A stretch of DNA of 64,000 bases from Balanoglossus misakiensis (lineage: Eukaryota > Hemichordata): positions 8,866,001 to 8,930,000 of the forward strand of contig CM082583.2 of assembly GCA_040954595.2 (NCBI GenBank), given 5' to 3'. Below the pieces are notes generated by a model that was given only the letters and a program-made list of their open reading frames with translations, was not told where the DNA came from and made no database searches. Positions 1 to 11,704 of this stretch are shown one piece after another. The position numbers and the translations under genes are program-made. Numbering within the stretch: position 1 is the stretch's first letter; every line of letters starts with the position of its first letter.

Positions 1-3000
1 ATGTCAAGCATATACGTTACCTTCAATACTACGATGAAGCTGTTTGGAACCTTCTCAATTGGATTGGCTTGGTGCAATGGCGCCAAAGCGGAAACCAAGT
101 GCAACACGGTCACCGTAGAAATTGCCAGAAAAGGTATGAGTTTGTGCGCCATCTTGCCTGGGTTGAGATACAGTACTAGTATACCACCGTGCAATGGTCT
201 TAGCCTAGCCTCGAATGTCGTCACTATTTATAAGAAGACAAAAAAGTTATCTGTCACCCCCAGCTGCTCTGTCTCACGATGGGTATGTTTTATCAGCGTT
301 TGGAAAACAGTTCAGCCCAATTATGGCGTTAATATCATTTATAAAATTGAGGTTTTATTAGTTAGCCATGGCGTATTTACACTGCGAGACCGACATGACT
401 GGGTAAAAATGTTTTGAGTCAGAACAGCGCCTTCGCTACTTTCTTGACATAACACGTCACGGACTATATTTAGTATAGTACGCAGTAGTGGTTGACATGA
501 CAGTGCCTGTGGATCGCGTCTGACTCTGTCAAGCCTATCTAGGCCTGCACGATTTGTATTATTATTTGGCATTTAACATTTTAGATATCTGTTGTTTTTC
601 GCTGATATGATGACAGTATATAGTTTATGAGCCTTATCTTGGTTGTGGTTGTGATGACAAGGGTCCTATGGTTACCTACCGAATAGGCGTAGTCGATAGC
701 ATCTCATATACGTAGGGGTTTAGCTACTTTCAACAGTAGACGGAAATTGAAAAGAAATTACACAGGCCGCTGTCTAGGAGGGAACTTAACTTGTTTGGTT
801 ATTTGAAAGTTCAAATCCGAATTTGGCGCTAACTTGGTGCCTGCAATTGGTAAATGAGTGTCCACGCCTTTATGTGGTTGCGCCGATTCGGGTATGGCGG
901 TCGATATTTCAAGCGTTGTTTAATACTGAAATTCGAGAGTTGGTAACGTGAAAGAAAGAAAAAAAACGTAATGAAACGTTTTCTTTGGGGATCAGTGCCA
1001 ACCTTTGTACTTTTGTTATCTTTTAATTAGGCCCTCAAGAACACCAAAATTGCAGTTTTGGGAAATTTACGCAATAATTATTGAACATATCTATTTCTGG
1101 TTACCAGTGCAATACAGCTTTTTCAGATACACCTGTGTTGACATTTTCAGTGTAATCCCACACGTTGTCCTTTAGTTAGACACCGAAGGGCATATCTGTC
1201 TACATGGGAACTGTTTCAATCATTGAATCTCTCGATACGATAAAACTCAATGGGTACCGTCACTTTTAACGGCGCCATGCAAAGTTCATCATTTGGTGAC
1301 AGCATTAATTGAATTCACGTTCTTTCTTGAAACGTCATTCCTATTTATGGACTGGTGCTCGGCTGGGGGCCGGACATCTACGCTTCGGCCTTAACCATCT
1401 ACGGAGATCTGAGATCTGCTGGAAGATCACGTCACAGTGACGCCCATATCAGTCTCTGCCGCATCCTGCGCAAGTGAAAGTTGAGTTATGACAATGAAAT
1501 GATGGATAGGTGCGCAAACGTGAACGTACACCCACGGGAGTGTTTGGAAAGATAATGGTCGATGAGATGTGCAAATTACAGGAAATGAGATCTTTGTCGT
1601 GTTTATACGATCTCAAAAATGCAAAAACAACTGTATAGGTTACGGAAGTACTGTATTCTCCTGCTGCTGCTGCTGCTGCCTGTTTTAAGGCGTGCGTTTG
1701 TCAACATTGTAAACGCGTCTGACAAGTCTTGTCTTTTCATTCCATGGGCAATGGCCCATGCCCAGTTTCGAGCGATAAGAACGAAATTGATTGTGTAATG
1801 CCGTCCTCCATAAAGATTAAAAGGTGAACCTTAGAATAACTCGAAAGGATTTGGTCGTCTGTCTTCAATATTGGATACGCCGACGGAAATGTAATAGTTC
1901 GCAACCAAACATGGTCCATTGTATGCCTTTATTGGATACCTCGAGCAATGACAAATAGAAGTAGGTTACTTGAAATTTTGTTGACCATGCATATAGATTC
2001 CGAAAAGGGCGTCCCGTTCACAAGTGGATGGGTTTTGGCTTGGTGTTACAAAAACACAATTTATATACTTGAATTAATATTAATTGTCTGCTTAACAAAG
2101 GTTAACAAAGCATGTTTCATTCAAGTGAGATGCGCCAGATCTCATTTAAATGTCATAAATTATTTAGATATGATAGAGCACATACATCATTTCACAGACA
2201 AATGTTGTGCTAATATTGGCGAAGGGCGCGTTTTTGAACGTCCTACTTGATATATCCCCCAACTATCTTCCCCATTTCTACCGCATGGGTGCGCTATGCT
2301 TCAAGAAAAAGGTTCACGGGCTATTGTAAATATGGATCTCTTTGGGCGTATAGCATAATGATGTGTGCACAGTTTGTTTGCAAATGACAATCTATTTCGG
2401 AAAAAAATAGTCGTGAGAGCTGAGGCAATAAACAGATATGGATCGTTTCTTTAGAGATATACACTGATAAAAAGTGATACATATCGCGAACAGGAACACG
2501 GGTAAGCTAGGCTCTTACAACTATGGTTGTCTTCTTATTAACTGGTAGAGAAAAAGAATAAAATTAAGACACGGAAGAGATGAGGAAATTTATTTTATTA
2601 ATTTTATATAATGCGTTTCAGGAGCTGTCAGCAGGCTGTGTCAGGATCTGATCGAATTGACAATGTGTGGCGCTGTTCAACAACATGAGCAGGAGTTTCA
2701 CAGTGACGAACACAGTTCATGAACAAACATACGTACATGAAAGACTTGGTCGGATTGGCCAGTCAAGGCAACAACTCTCTCCCCATCCCCGGGCCCGCCC
2801 CGCGTCGCGTCGCACTCACTCCAAATAATGAGTTATGAAGGATTCCACGACACTAGAGAATGGTGTTTTATTGATATCAAATTTATGCATTCATAAATAA
2901 CATAAACATGCGCATAGTTTACGTCATCTTTAGCCAATCAGAATGCATGGCTTACAACGACCTTCGGAAGCACCACAATACACGTCACCGAGTTGACTCA

Positions 3001-3134
3001 TCGCATTTCCTGTCTGATATGGTGTACATGTATGTGTGTCTCAAAAGAACTGTGACGATCTATTAAAGCAGACGACAAGGTATCGGGCAAGTCAGTATGA
3101 ACGTCTCGTAACACTAGTGTGTTTTTGTCCAGAA
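1..3134. other. Intergenic region upstream of JTB, no supported gene
   Basis: I see no coding exon with recognisable protein similarity on either strand. The longest open frame (1-417, +) has no recognisable domain and no convincing splice donor. A short CTG run lies near 1663-1678. The last few hundred bases presumably hold the JTB promoter and 5' UTR, but I can identify no TATA box or initiator with confidence. Confidence 0.5.
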
Positions 3135-3964
3135 ATGAATGTTCAACGACCGGAGATTGTGATCGCATTACTATGGTAAGTGTGGCAAAAACCGGCATCA
3201 TTTTTCCCAGTGACTGAGTCCATACACTGTGTGTACAAAAAAGTTAAGTTTTCTCATTTCGTCTGACCCTAATAAACATTATATTGTCCTTTGCAGCATC
3301 ATTTGTAATTACGTGGCACACGCAGGTGATCGTCTTCCTAAAGTTGAAGAAATAGAGCAACCTCTGTGTTGGATGAAAGAAGAATACACAGCACTTGGAG
3401 AAGAATGTCGGCCCTGCAAATCCATAGACTATGTAAGTTTCAGATGTTTCTTGATGGTGGTGGTGGAAAGCATTTAAAGTTGCATGCCTGTTTTACAATT
3501 GATAGTAGTACGGTCGATGATCATTTCTTTCCTATCAAATGATGCACAAACTTTGTAAAATTGACACAAAATGGTTTGTAATCCGGGCAAAACAATTAAC
3601 CGCACTTATGTGCACAAATCATATGGAGATCACATCATGACAGCATGCATTATTATTGTCGCTGATGTCTCTCTGTGCTGGGTACTGGGTTCCTTATTCT
3701 TGCTTTTCACACTTTCAGAAATTGTTCAGTGCTGCGTGCATGCAGACAGGCTACAGAGAGAAAGTCAAGTGCTTGGAGTCGGGCGCAGATGTCTACAAAA
3801 GCTGTCCCAAGCCCAGCTGGCTGGAGGAGAAAGTGTTCTGGGCATTTGAAGGTGTCATGCTGTTATGCGCTGTCTGCGCTTGTACCATGGTCTACGTGAG
3901 GAGGAAAAAAATGGAGAGAGACATGATGGAAAGGGTGAAGAAGCAGATATCAGCTGCTGTTTAA
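3135..3964 (+). CDS. JTB: JTB (jumping translocation breakpoint protein) orthologue
   Basis: Three coding exons: 3135-3175, 3297-3432, 3719-3964, all GT-AG, giving 140 aa (human JTB is about 146 aa). Residues 1-22 form a signal peptide. A Cys-rich ectodomain follows, with the family pattern C-W...E-E-Y...EEC-RPC, then GYREKVKC and YKSC. A single membrane segment lies at about residues 98-119, starting with the conserved FW-x-FEG. The short basic tail ends VRRKKMERDMMERVKKQI, as in human JTB (VRKQI). JTB is a type I membrane protein linked to mitochondria and cytokinesis; this role is family knowledge. The start is the first ATG giving a signal peptide in frame with exon 2. Identification rests on the cysteine spacing and the FWxFEG-TM-basic tail order, which match the family well. 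Confidence 0.9.
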
Positions 3965-6640
3965 TTGGACAGTCAGTCCCCTTCATAGAACAAGAGCATA
4001 TCAAGAGACTTACACAACGTGCAACTTGAGTGATATTGTGCAATAAGATGAGGATGGTCAATACATGTATATACAGTAAAACCTGTCTAAACCTAGAGAG
4101 TAGATGAGTATTATCAAAAAGGAACATTATACATGGGAACTGGCATGGCATAGTATACATATAAATGAGATGGCTGTGGCCAATGTTGGTCTGAGAAATG
4201 AAGACAGGACTTTTACCATTTCTGTACCACTGATCCATGAATGTGTAAAACATCAAAAAGTGGATATTTTTTCCCAGTATGTGCCCTCTGAAGGCAAGAT
4301 TTCTCTAGATTGTACAGACAGTTCTAGAGTTCTAGTATGTTTATGATTATTTTTATTAAGCTTTATTTATAGTTAACAACTTACTCGGCTGACAAGGCTG
4401 CTCTTCCACAAGGTTGACAATACATTATACATTTGTAAAAAGTTTACAAGGAAATTTAGATAATATATAAAATGGCTAAAGTATACAAATGCATGACAGA
4501 CAAACAACATCATTTAAATGACAAAAAATGACCAAGGAAATGGACAGCAACCATATACACCATAAGAAGAACATAAATAAGTTAGTTTTCTTTTTTATTG
4601 AACAATTGATTCCCTTCTGAAGAGTATACTCTGTATTTAAATGTTTTTAATGTAATTTCTGTCAGTAATGTACGTGTCTGGACAAGCAACAACAAAAAAA
4701 CACTTGAAATGTCATTATTTGAAATAAAATCGAAATCATGTTAAATGTTTTGCGTGTGTTTTTTAAGTAACTAAAATAGAATTTCATCATGTCACTGTGC
4801 CTATTCTTTACTATTTTAATGCTTTAAATAGTACATTCATTTCCACGCCCAAATGCTGCAGTTAATCATACTCGGCGCTCACCAATGTTATAGATTCCCA
4901 TAGGAGTGTCAGCCCCAGATGCAAGCAAAACATAATGAGCCTTGGCCAGCCCTGAGTATGGATGCAGAATAAGCTTCTCTGGTGAAGATTGGCGTGGAAC
5001 ATAGGTGAGAGGTGGTATAGCTGGTAAAGAAAGACGCTTGCTTTTCCAATAATTTCAGTATGTTTAAACCATACAAAAGCATTGCCCACACGCAGTGAAA
5101 GTGTATCAAAATGACCTCCAGGAAAAGGTTAATTTGATCCCTGGTAATATAAAAAAGATGGGGAATCGGAAACGATCTAAAACCATAAATCCTTTTCAAT
5201 GTGTGTTTGGCTAGATTTCGGTCGACACTGCATGCAGTGTAGACCGCCAGAGTAAAAAAAAATGTTTTAATCATACGTAGAATGAAGTCAGTTTAACTCT
5301 ATAAGTCTTTTGGTGTCTCAAAAGTATATCAAACTATAATTCCATTAACGAAAATGAAACATAGTTGCATTCGGGTAATTATAAGTGTTCGCCACGTACG
5401 CGTATGGCTGTCGTCCGCTGCATTGTTAGCGGCGACTCGGTCAGGTGATCTATCATGTGATGCTCACGAAACGGGGCTGCCACAGCCAATGCAAACAACC
5501 ATTGTCTTATGAAGTTTTATTCATCATTGTATTATTTATTCGCGAACTCTAACCATAATTAAATTCTAAAGTATAAAGCGCCTTGCTTTGGAAGACGCCA
5601 GTGTTGCCGTAGCAACAGGACTGTGAACACGAAACATATCGAAGGCATCTAAGTGTGGGTCCCCCGGGGTGTCATATGATCCTCATACCCTCAGATTTCA
5701 TCACTCACAATGTGTATCATGAGCAAACACGAGTTCCGCTATGTGTGATCTCCCAGTCACATGCCACAAGATGTTTATGGCTTTACGACAGTGCTGAACG
5801 AGTAAACCGCTACGATGAAACATACTGAAGTGAAAGAAGGTTATCCAGAATACGGTAAGCGGAACGGATTTCACTTGATATGTACTGTCCATGTCCTGGT
5901 TTGTGAAGTGCATGAGTAGCCATGGTTTGGGTTTGTGTGTTATACATTTTCAACGGTACGTAGTCGTATGGACTTTAATACATGGAGTGGCGAACGCCGA
6001 TACAAATATTTAGAGTGGTAATGTCAACCACCTCCTCGCAGGTGAAAGTTTGCGTCATTGGAAACGCCCCTTAAAGTCCGAAAGCTCTCGTTGGAATCCA
6101 ACACAACACTGTTGGTGACCCTTTTCCAGCTCTGAAAAAATTCCTCTCCGGTCGCGATAGGGAACTAAAACTGGGAAAGTCACTCACTGACAAGAATAAG
6201 GTACTATTTGGAAAGTATTCAGATGTGACGTGTGTTTTATTTTTATGAGAAATCCGCACTAATATAAGTTAAATCTACTGTACATGTATAGAACAAAATG
6301 TATGTTTCCTGTATTTTGTTACATTTCAATCACCCCCGTTTACGGGTCCCGTGGGGAAATGGGCATACAACTTATGTATTTAGCGTGAAGGTTATTTGAC
6401 TGCTGGACAAAAACCTTTTGGTTGTTGGCGACTTATACACACCTGTGGAAAAGTCGTGGACGTCAGTCGACCAGTACCTCTTCTGTCCAAAATGTGGGTT
6501 ATCAAATTACTGATGTCATATTTGGTCACTTATTTTAGTTTTTTTTAATGTTTTTGTTGTTGTTACAGATATCTGATTTTCGTATCAGGACAGGCTTAAT
6601 TGAAGCTTAACGTGTAGTCTTGTGTTGGACCGCGACAAAG
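3965..6640. other. JTB 3' UTR and JTB-MFSD12 intergenic region
   Basis: The first part is probably JTB 3' UTR, with a possible polyadenylation hexamer at 4723-4728. After that I see no exon with recognisable similarity on either strand. Open frames at 4909-5274 (-) and 5701-5913 (-) have no domain and no partner exons. The last part includes the promoter and 5' UTR of the MFSD12-type gene. Confidence 0.5.
4723..4728 (+). terminator. Candidate poly(A) signal for JTB
   Basis: An AATAAA hexamer lies about 760 bp past the JTB stop codon. No cDNA evidence is available, so the assignment is positional only. Confidence 0.35.
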
Positions 6641-9600
6641 ATGTCAATCACCACCAACGACCTGCCGATCATCAGGCGGTACACCTACGGTGTTGGCCAT
6701 GTTCTCAACGACTTGTGTGCGTCTATGTGGTTCAGCTACCTCTTACTGTATTTCCACAGTATTTTGAATTTTAGGTAAGAGCTTAGATTCCTCCCGAAGA
6801 AATAGCAGAGAGATCTGGAAGTCTGGCCAACTCAATTTGCTTGACCCGGTGCATAGATTGCTGGATGATATTGATAAGACCATATGTCACGCGGAGTCTG
6901 GTTTCCATGACAATACATCCTGTAACTTTTTCCCCTCTTTCTCTCATCTTCAGCAATTCAAGGGCAGGTTATCTCATGCTTGTAGGCCAGATTGCTGATG
7001 CAATCTGTACACCGTTTGTCGGCTATCAGTCGGATAGGACATCACCTGACCACTGCTACGGACAGAGAAAAATTTGGCATCTCATTGGTACGTTGTTTTC
7101 TGCCTACTGTTAATGTCTGTCCCCGTGATGTGAATTCAGCCCTGTTTTTTTAATAGGTGAATTGTCACATGCTCAAAAGTTCCAAGGCAGCCTCGCAGTC
7201 CACTGCCTGTCAAATCTGTGTCATCTCTTGTCAACGTTTAACAACAAACTCGTTAAATGGCATACCTTGTTTGCTGTAGAGTGGCACATGTCAGGGCTAG
7301 TGGTGCGTCCAAAGTCAACAATGGTGTTGCCCTCTGGGTCATTGCACTTTATCTGCGCTTAAACAATGAAGGTTTCAGACTCTGCATGTGAGTTCAGGGT
7401 TATACCAAGATTGGCCAGCTCTCAAAGTAAATTGAAGGTATGCAAGACTTCATACCGATTCCTTCATTCATTCATCCAACCTGCATTGTTCTAAAGCTCT
7501 CCTTCCTTTCCCATTCCGCTTGCAGGAACAGTCTGTGTCGCCGCTGCTTTCCCATTTCTGTTCAATCCGTGCATTCACTGTGAACACTCTGACGAGTGGG
7601 CGCAATTTATTTATTACGTGCCGTTCGTGGTCATATTCCAGTTCGGCTGGGCATCGACGCAAATCTCCCATTTAGCTTTGATTCCTGATTTAACAAAAGA
7701 TGAGAGTCGCAGAGTGGAGCTCAATTCAATCAGGTATGTCGAAGTTACATATGAGTTGATCTCTGTGTTAAGTTCTGATGTGGTAGTCACTATTTTGTGT
7801 CTCATGTGATGTTCCAACAGCTGTCTTTTGTCTGATAAAAATAGTTTGTACTGCATCCCTTTCACCCCCAGTTCCCTATTTAGAGGTCCAACCTTACCAC
7901 ACAAAACAATCGGTTTGGACTGAACCATGGTGGTGAAAGGGTTAAAGCAAAAAAAACACCCAACTCTTTCCTTAGTATTACATACTAGTAGTTCTCGCAG
8001 TCTCATTTCAATTTGATATGGTGACTTTTTTGCCAGATGTTTGGTGCTGTTGTTTGACTTATAAATAACCACCAGATTGTGCAGAAACATATTGAGAGAG
8101 ACTTTTTAAAGGTTATATCATGGCACTTTTTCAAGGGGAGAAATTGACCGGAAATCTTTGTTTTGTAGGAACTCTTATGCAAGAATTATTAGGCAATATG
8201 ATACTTGAAAGGCAACTAGACCTACAAAACCACCTGAAAACTCCTAGAAAATCCTTGAATAAATCTTTTCCTTTTTTAACCACTAGATATGCATTTACAG
8301 TACTCTCAAATATATCTGTGTATGGAATAACATGGCTGCTGCTGGACATTCCTCAACCAGGTGCCCAAAAGAAGACCGACGGGCAACTGGACTCGACTGA
8401 CATTCCCGAATTCAGGGTATTTTTAATTTCTTTTCATTTATCTGTTAAATTTCCTGTGTTTGTGAATTGTTGCGGGTGTAAAGCCAAAAATTGTGAGTGT
8501 TCGACAATGATTGTCTGGATGTTTTAACAGTTTATTATTTATTGAACATACATTTACTAACTGTTTCAGAAATTAGCCTTCATCGTGGTGGGTATCGGTG
8601 CCGTCTTCTCAATAATCTTTCACATTGGTACAAATGAGAGAGGAGCTGCCAACAAGTCAGGGAGAGAGATTGATCGAAATGTCAAAGAAGAACGTGAACT
8701 CATGACGTGGAAAGATTGGATGAAAGAGCCGCAGTTTTACTTGGTAAGGATTTTTTGTCCTCCAAAATGAGAATCAGATTCTGCTTCGAATTCCCGATTC
8801 CAGCACCTTCACTGAACGGCCATGGATTCAGCATAAAATATTATTACAACTGACCAGCTTCACTGTAAAAATACCAAGGCACATGCAAATTTTTCGGCTG
8901 GTGAACCCCTGTTGCATGTACATGTCATAATGTTCAATTTTCTTTTTACAGGTGGGCTTACTGTACATGTGTACCAGATTAATGGTCAACGTATCTCAGG
9001 TGTATATACCTATGTATTTATTGGAATCACTTGGATGGGAGTCAGTGAGTATGATTCAACTGAAGATCTTGCCTTTCTGAGACTGACACGACTTTGATTA
9101 ATTATTTGTTTCATTTCAGTTTTCTTCAAAGCATCTGACATTATCTTACTCTCTTTCTCCCCAGGACTCCATTGCAATAATTCCCCTCGTTGTTTACATT
9201 AGTGGATTTGTCTCATCGATCTTCATGAAATTAATTAATAAATATGTGGGCCGGAAGGTGAGTGATAGTGAAATCCTGTCCATTTTTTATGAGGACAAAT
9301 CTAGCAAGAATTGGTTACAAAGTACAACAACTCTAGAAGATGTTCACGACTTGGTGGAGAGATCACAGTAATTTCAGAGACAAAAGAAACCTTCAGAAAT
9401 GCGAGAGTTGGTTCTAAAATTACCGAGCCCGGTTTATTTCTGTGATAAAATCATTTGGCCATCTGAACTTGCTTCGTTTATTTGCCAGGTGACGTACCTC
9501 CTTGGCGCTCTACTGATGATTGTGGCGTGCGTGTCATTGTGGTTCAAAAATATCGGCCATTATATCTACATAGCGGCAATCCTGCTGGGTGCTGGCGGTT

Positions 9601-11704
9601 CCACAGTACTGGTCACTTCGCTGTCGATGACGGCAGATATGGTGGCAGATAACACAGTGAGTTCATTGCCATTGGCTTGCATGTCTGTCAATCGGAAACA
9701 CCCCCACCTTCTCCTCAAGATATGTTGGGGCAATAACATGTCACTCTGATATGCACAAACTCCACAGCTCAACATGATGTTGTCATGTACAATTGTAAAT
9801 GCTTTTGAATTCTTCCGCAGGAAAGTGCTGCCTTTGTTTATGGAGCCATGAGTTTTACTGACAAACTCTCCAATGGTGTGGCTGTCACCCTGATTCAAAA
9901 TTTACATCCTTGTCTGTAAGTACACAGAAACCACTCCCAATTGGGGGTTTCTATTTACGTCAGATTAAAAATCTACAACCAGACAAATTTTTTTAAAAGT
10001 TGAAAACAAAAATTTTACTGAGTGAATTCAAATGTCTTTGTTTTCATTCCAGGTCGTGCTGTGCAGAATGTAAGTGGTATTTCAGGGACATCATGGTGTT
10101 TGTGCCTGGAGGATTCGCCGTGCTCTCAATAGTCGTACTGGCAGTGTTGGCACCTCAAAAACTTGGACAGAGACGAAGGGGTAAGCTCCATTGCTCATTC
10201 TATGTTGTTGGTTGTGCCAGGGTGCAATTTTTTGTATTGTAGTCTGGATAAACTCTACCTCCTACACAGCAAACTTCTTGTATGAAATCTGCATGCATAA
10301 CGATAGTTACACATGTCTCCGTCTCCAAAACATATAACATGGTTTTAATCGCACTCGTAAAAATTCATAGGGTCAGTCTGTCAGCTTGTAAATGACTTCT
10401 GTTTCCTACATTTGTTTTGATAGGTAATTAAATGATTGAATGAACACGCTGCTTTCTACAGCATGCATGGGTATGAGTCTGTAGTCACGAAGGATGTTGT
10501 TGACTGTGGCTTTGAACATGATAATCAATTAAGTTACTATCAGTCATGTAATGCACCTTATTACTGAGACTTCTGTAACCCCCCAAAAACCTGCAAACCA
10601 AGCAGTTTTCAGAGCCCTGTAGGTTTAACATGTTGGTGTAGGGCATTTAAACCTGTCACCCCCGCTCTCCTCTTTTGAGGTCCACCTTTACCATAAAATA
10701 AAATGTATTTGGACCAAACCATGGCGGTGAAAGGGTTAATGGTGTGTATACATCAGAACTGACAAGTATTTGTGTTCTTATTTTCCATTCTGTAAATGAC
10801 GTCCATCTCAATAATAGACGGGTATGCCTCCATTAAATATGCTTTACTAAGCCTGTTATTTTAACATTCCACGGTTTGGTGAGTTCATCAACTAATATCT
10901 GAATTCCAACTGTTTTTCTGACAAGTACTTGGCATGTTTTAGCATGCTGGCTATTAAACTACATAGCACAAGCAAGATGACAGTCAGATTAATCTCATTT
11001 TGGGTATTTTTAGGTTTAATAGTCTGATTATCTGTCTCTGATGTGCTGATCACACCGCACCATTTTGATCGATTGACATATCTTTCTCGCATGTCATCTC
11101 TTGTCTAAAACTTCCATGGACAACTGTGTAGTAGCTGGCAAACTTTTACAGTGGTTATAGAGAAGTGTAGTCTGCCAGTTTTATGGCGGACTGGACATTC
11201 ATGTAAAAAAATATGAATTCTTGGTACAATTTTCTGTTTCCTCAATGAAAATGACTTTCACATATGCACTATAATCAGTACTGGTAATACATGTAGCTTT
11301 GATTTGACCCAGACACTTTGAATTTAGCCAAATCGATTTTTGCAAACTTTTAGAATTTCCAAACAATTCTGTGCTACTTTTGTCCATGATCAAATCTATA
11401 CACATGGGTTGCACAGGGCTGTGCGCTACATCGTTCCCCAGGTGAACCTATGGCTTCTGATTGGATTTTAGTTTCTATTCAAATTTGATGACATCATAGC
11501 ACACCTTTGTATAAGTTATTATACTTGGCAACTTCAGATTAGGGTACAGTTCTGTTACTGTGACATTTTTATATTTTTTTCTATTCCGTTGTAGATGCCA
11601 AACGTCTTTATGCAGCAGCAGAAGTAGATTCTGTTGCCGCCTTGGATTCTGAAAAATCACCGCTGTTAGAAGACGGAAGAATAAATTACACTATCAACTC
11701 GTAG
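6641..11704 (+). CDS. MFSD12: MFSD12-type major facilitator (lysosomal/melanosomal cyst(e)ine importer family)
   Basis: Eleven coding exons: 6641-6774, 6954-7087, 7526-7733, 8287-8416, 8570-8743, 8952-8999, 9165-9257, 9489-9656, 9821-9915, 10053-10180, 11595-11704. They give 473 aa (human MFSD12 about 480). Multiple hydrophobic segments fit a 12-TM major facilitator. The first cytoplasmic loop carries the MFS signature as VGYQSDR...[11 protein letters not shown], which is characteristic of the MFSD12 branch. The N-terminus ([20 protein letters not shown]) also matches this subfamily. The tail has an acidic-dileucine-like sorting signal ([10 protein letters not shown]), as expected for lysosome-related organelles. 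The role in cysteine import and pigmentation is known for vertebrate MFSD12 and is inferred here. All introns are GT-AG. Introns 3 and 10 carry small TTAA-flanked repeats. Confidence 0.9.
7857..7945. mobile_element. Small TTAA-type inverted-repeat element (piggyBac-like MITE), copy 1
   Basis: An 89-bp imperfect palindrome in MFSD12 intron 3. The left end is CCCTTTCACCCCC and the right end is GGTGGTGAAAGGG followed by TTAA. An inner GGTCCAACC/GGTTTGGAC pair is also inverted. The left TTAA is degraded. It shares ends and interior with the copies at 10647-10739 and 61602-61699. Confidence 0.55.
10647..10739. mobile_element. Small TTAA-type inverted-repeat element, copy 2
   Basis: In MFSD12 intron 10. 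Both flanks are TTAA. The left end is ACCTGTCACCCCC and the right end GGCGGTGAAAGGG, with the inner GGTCCACC/TTGGACC pair also present. The TTAA target sites and CCC(T)-type ends fit a piggyBac-derived MITE. This classification is an inference, since no transposase is encoded. Confidence 0.6.

Noticed and set aside
1-417. 138-residue open frame at the window edge
   Set aside because: No recognisable domain, no upstream context and no partner exons. Its length is within chance expectation for 64 kb.
2998-3201. Minus-strand open frame over JTB exon 1
   Set aside because: It lies antisense to the JTB signal-peptide exon and shows no recognisable motif.
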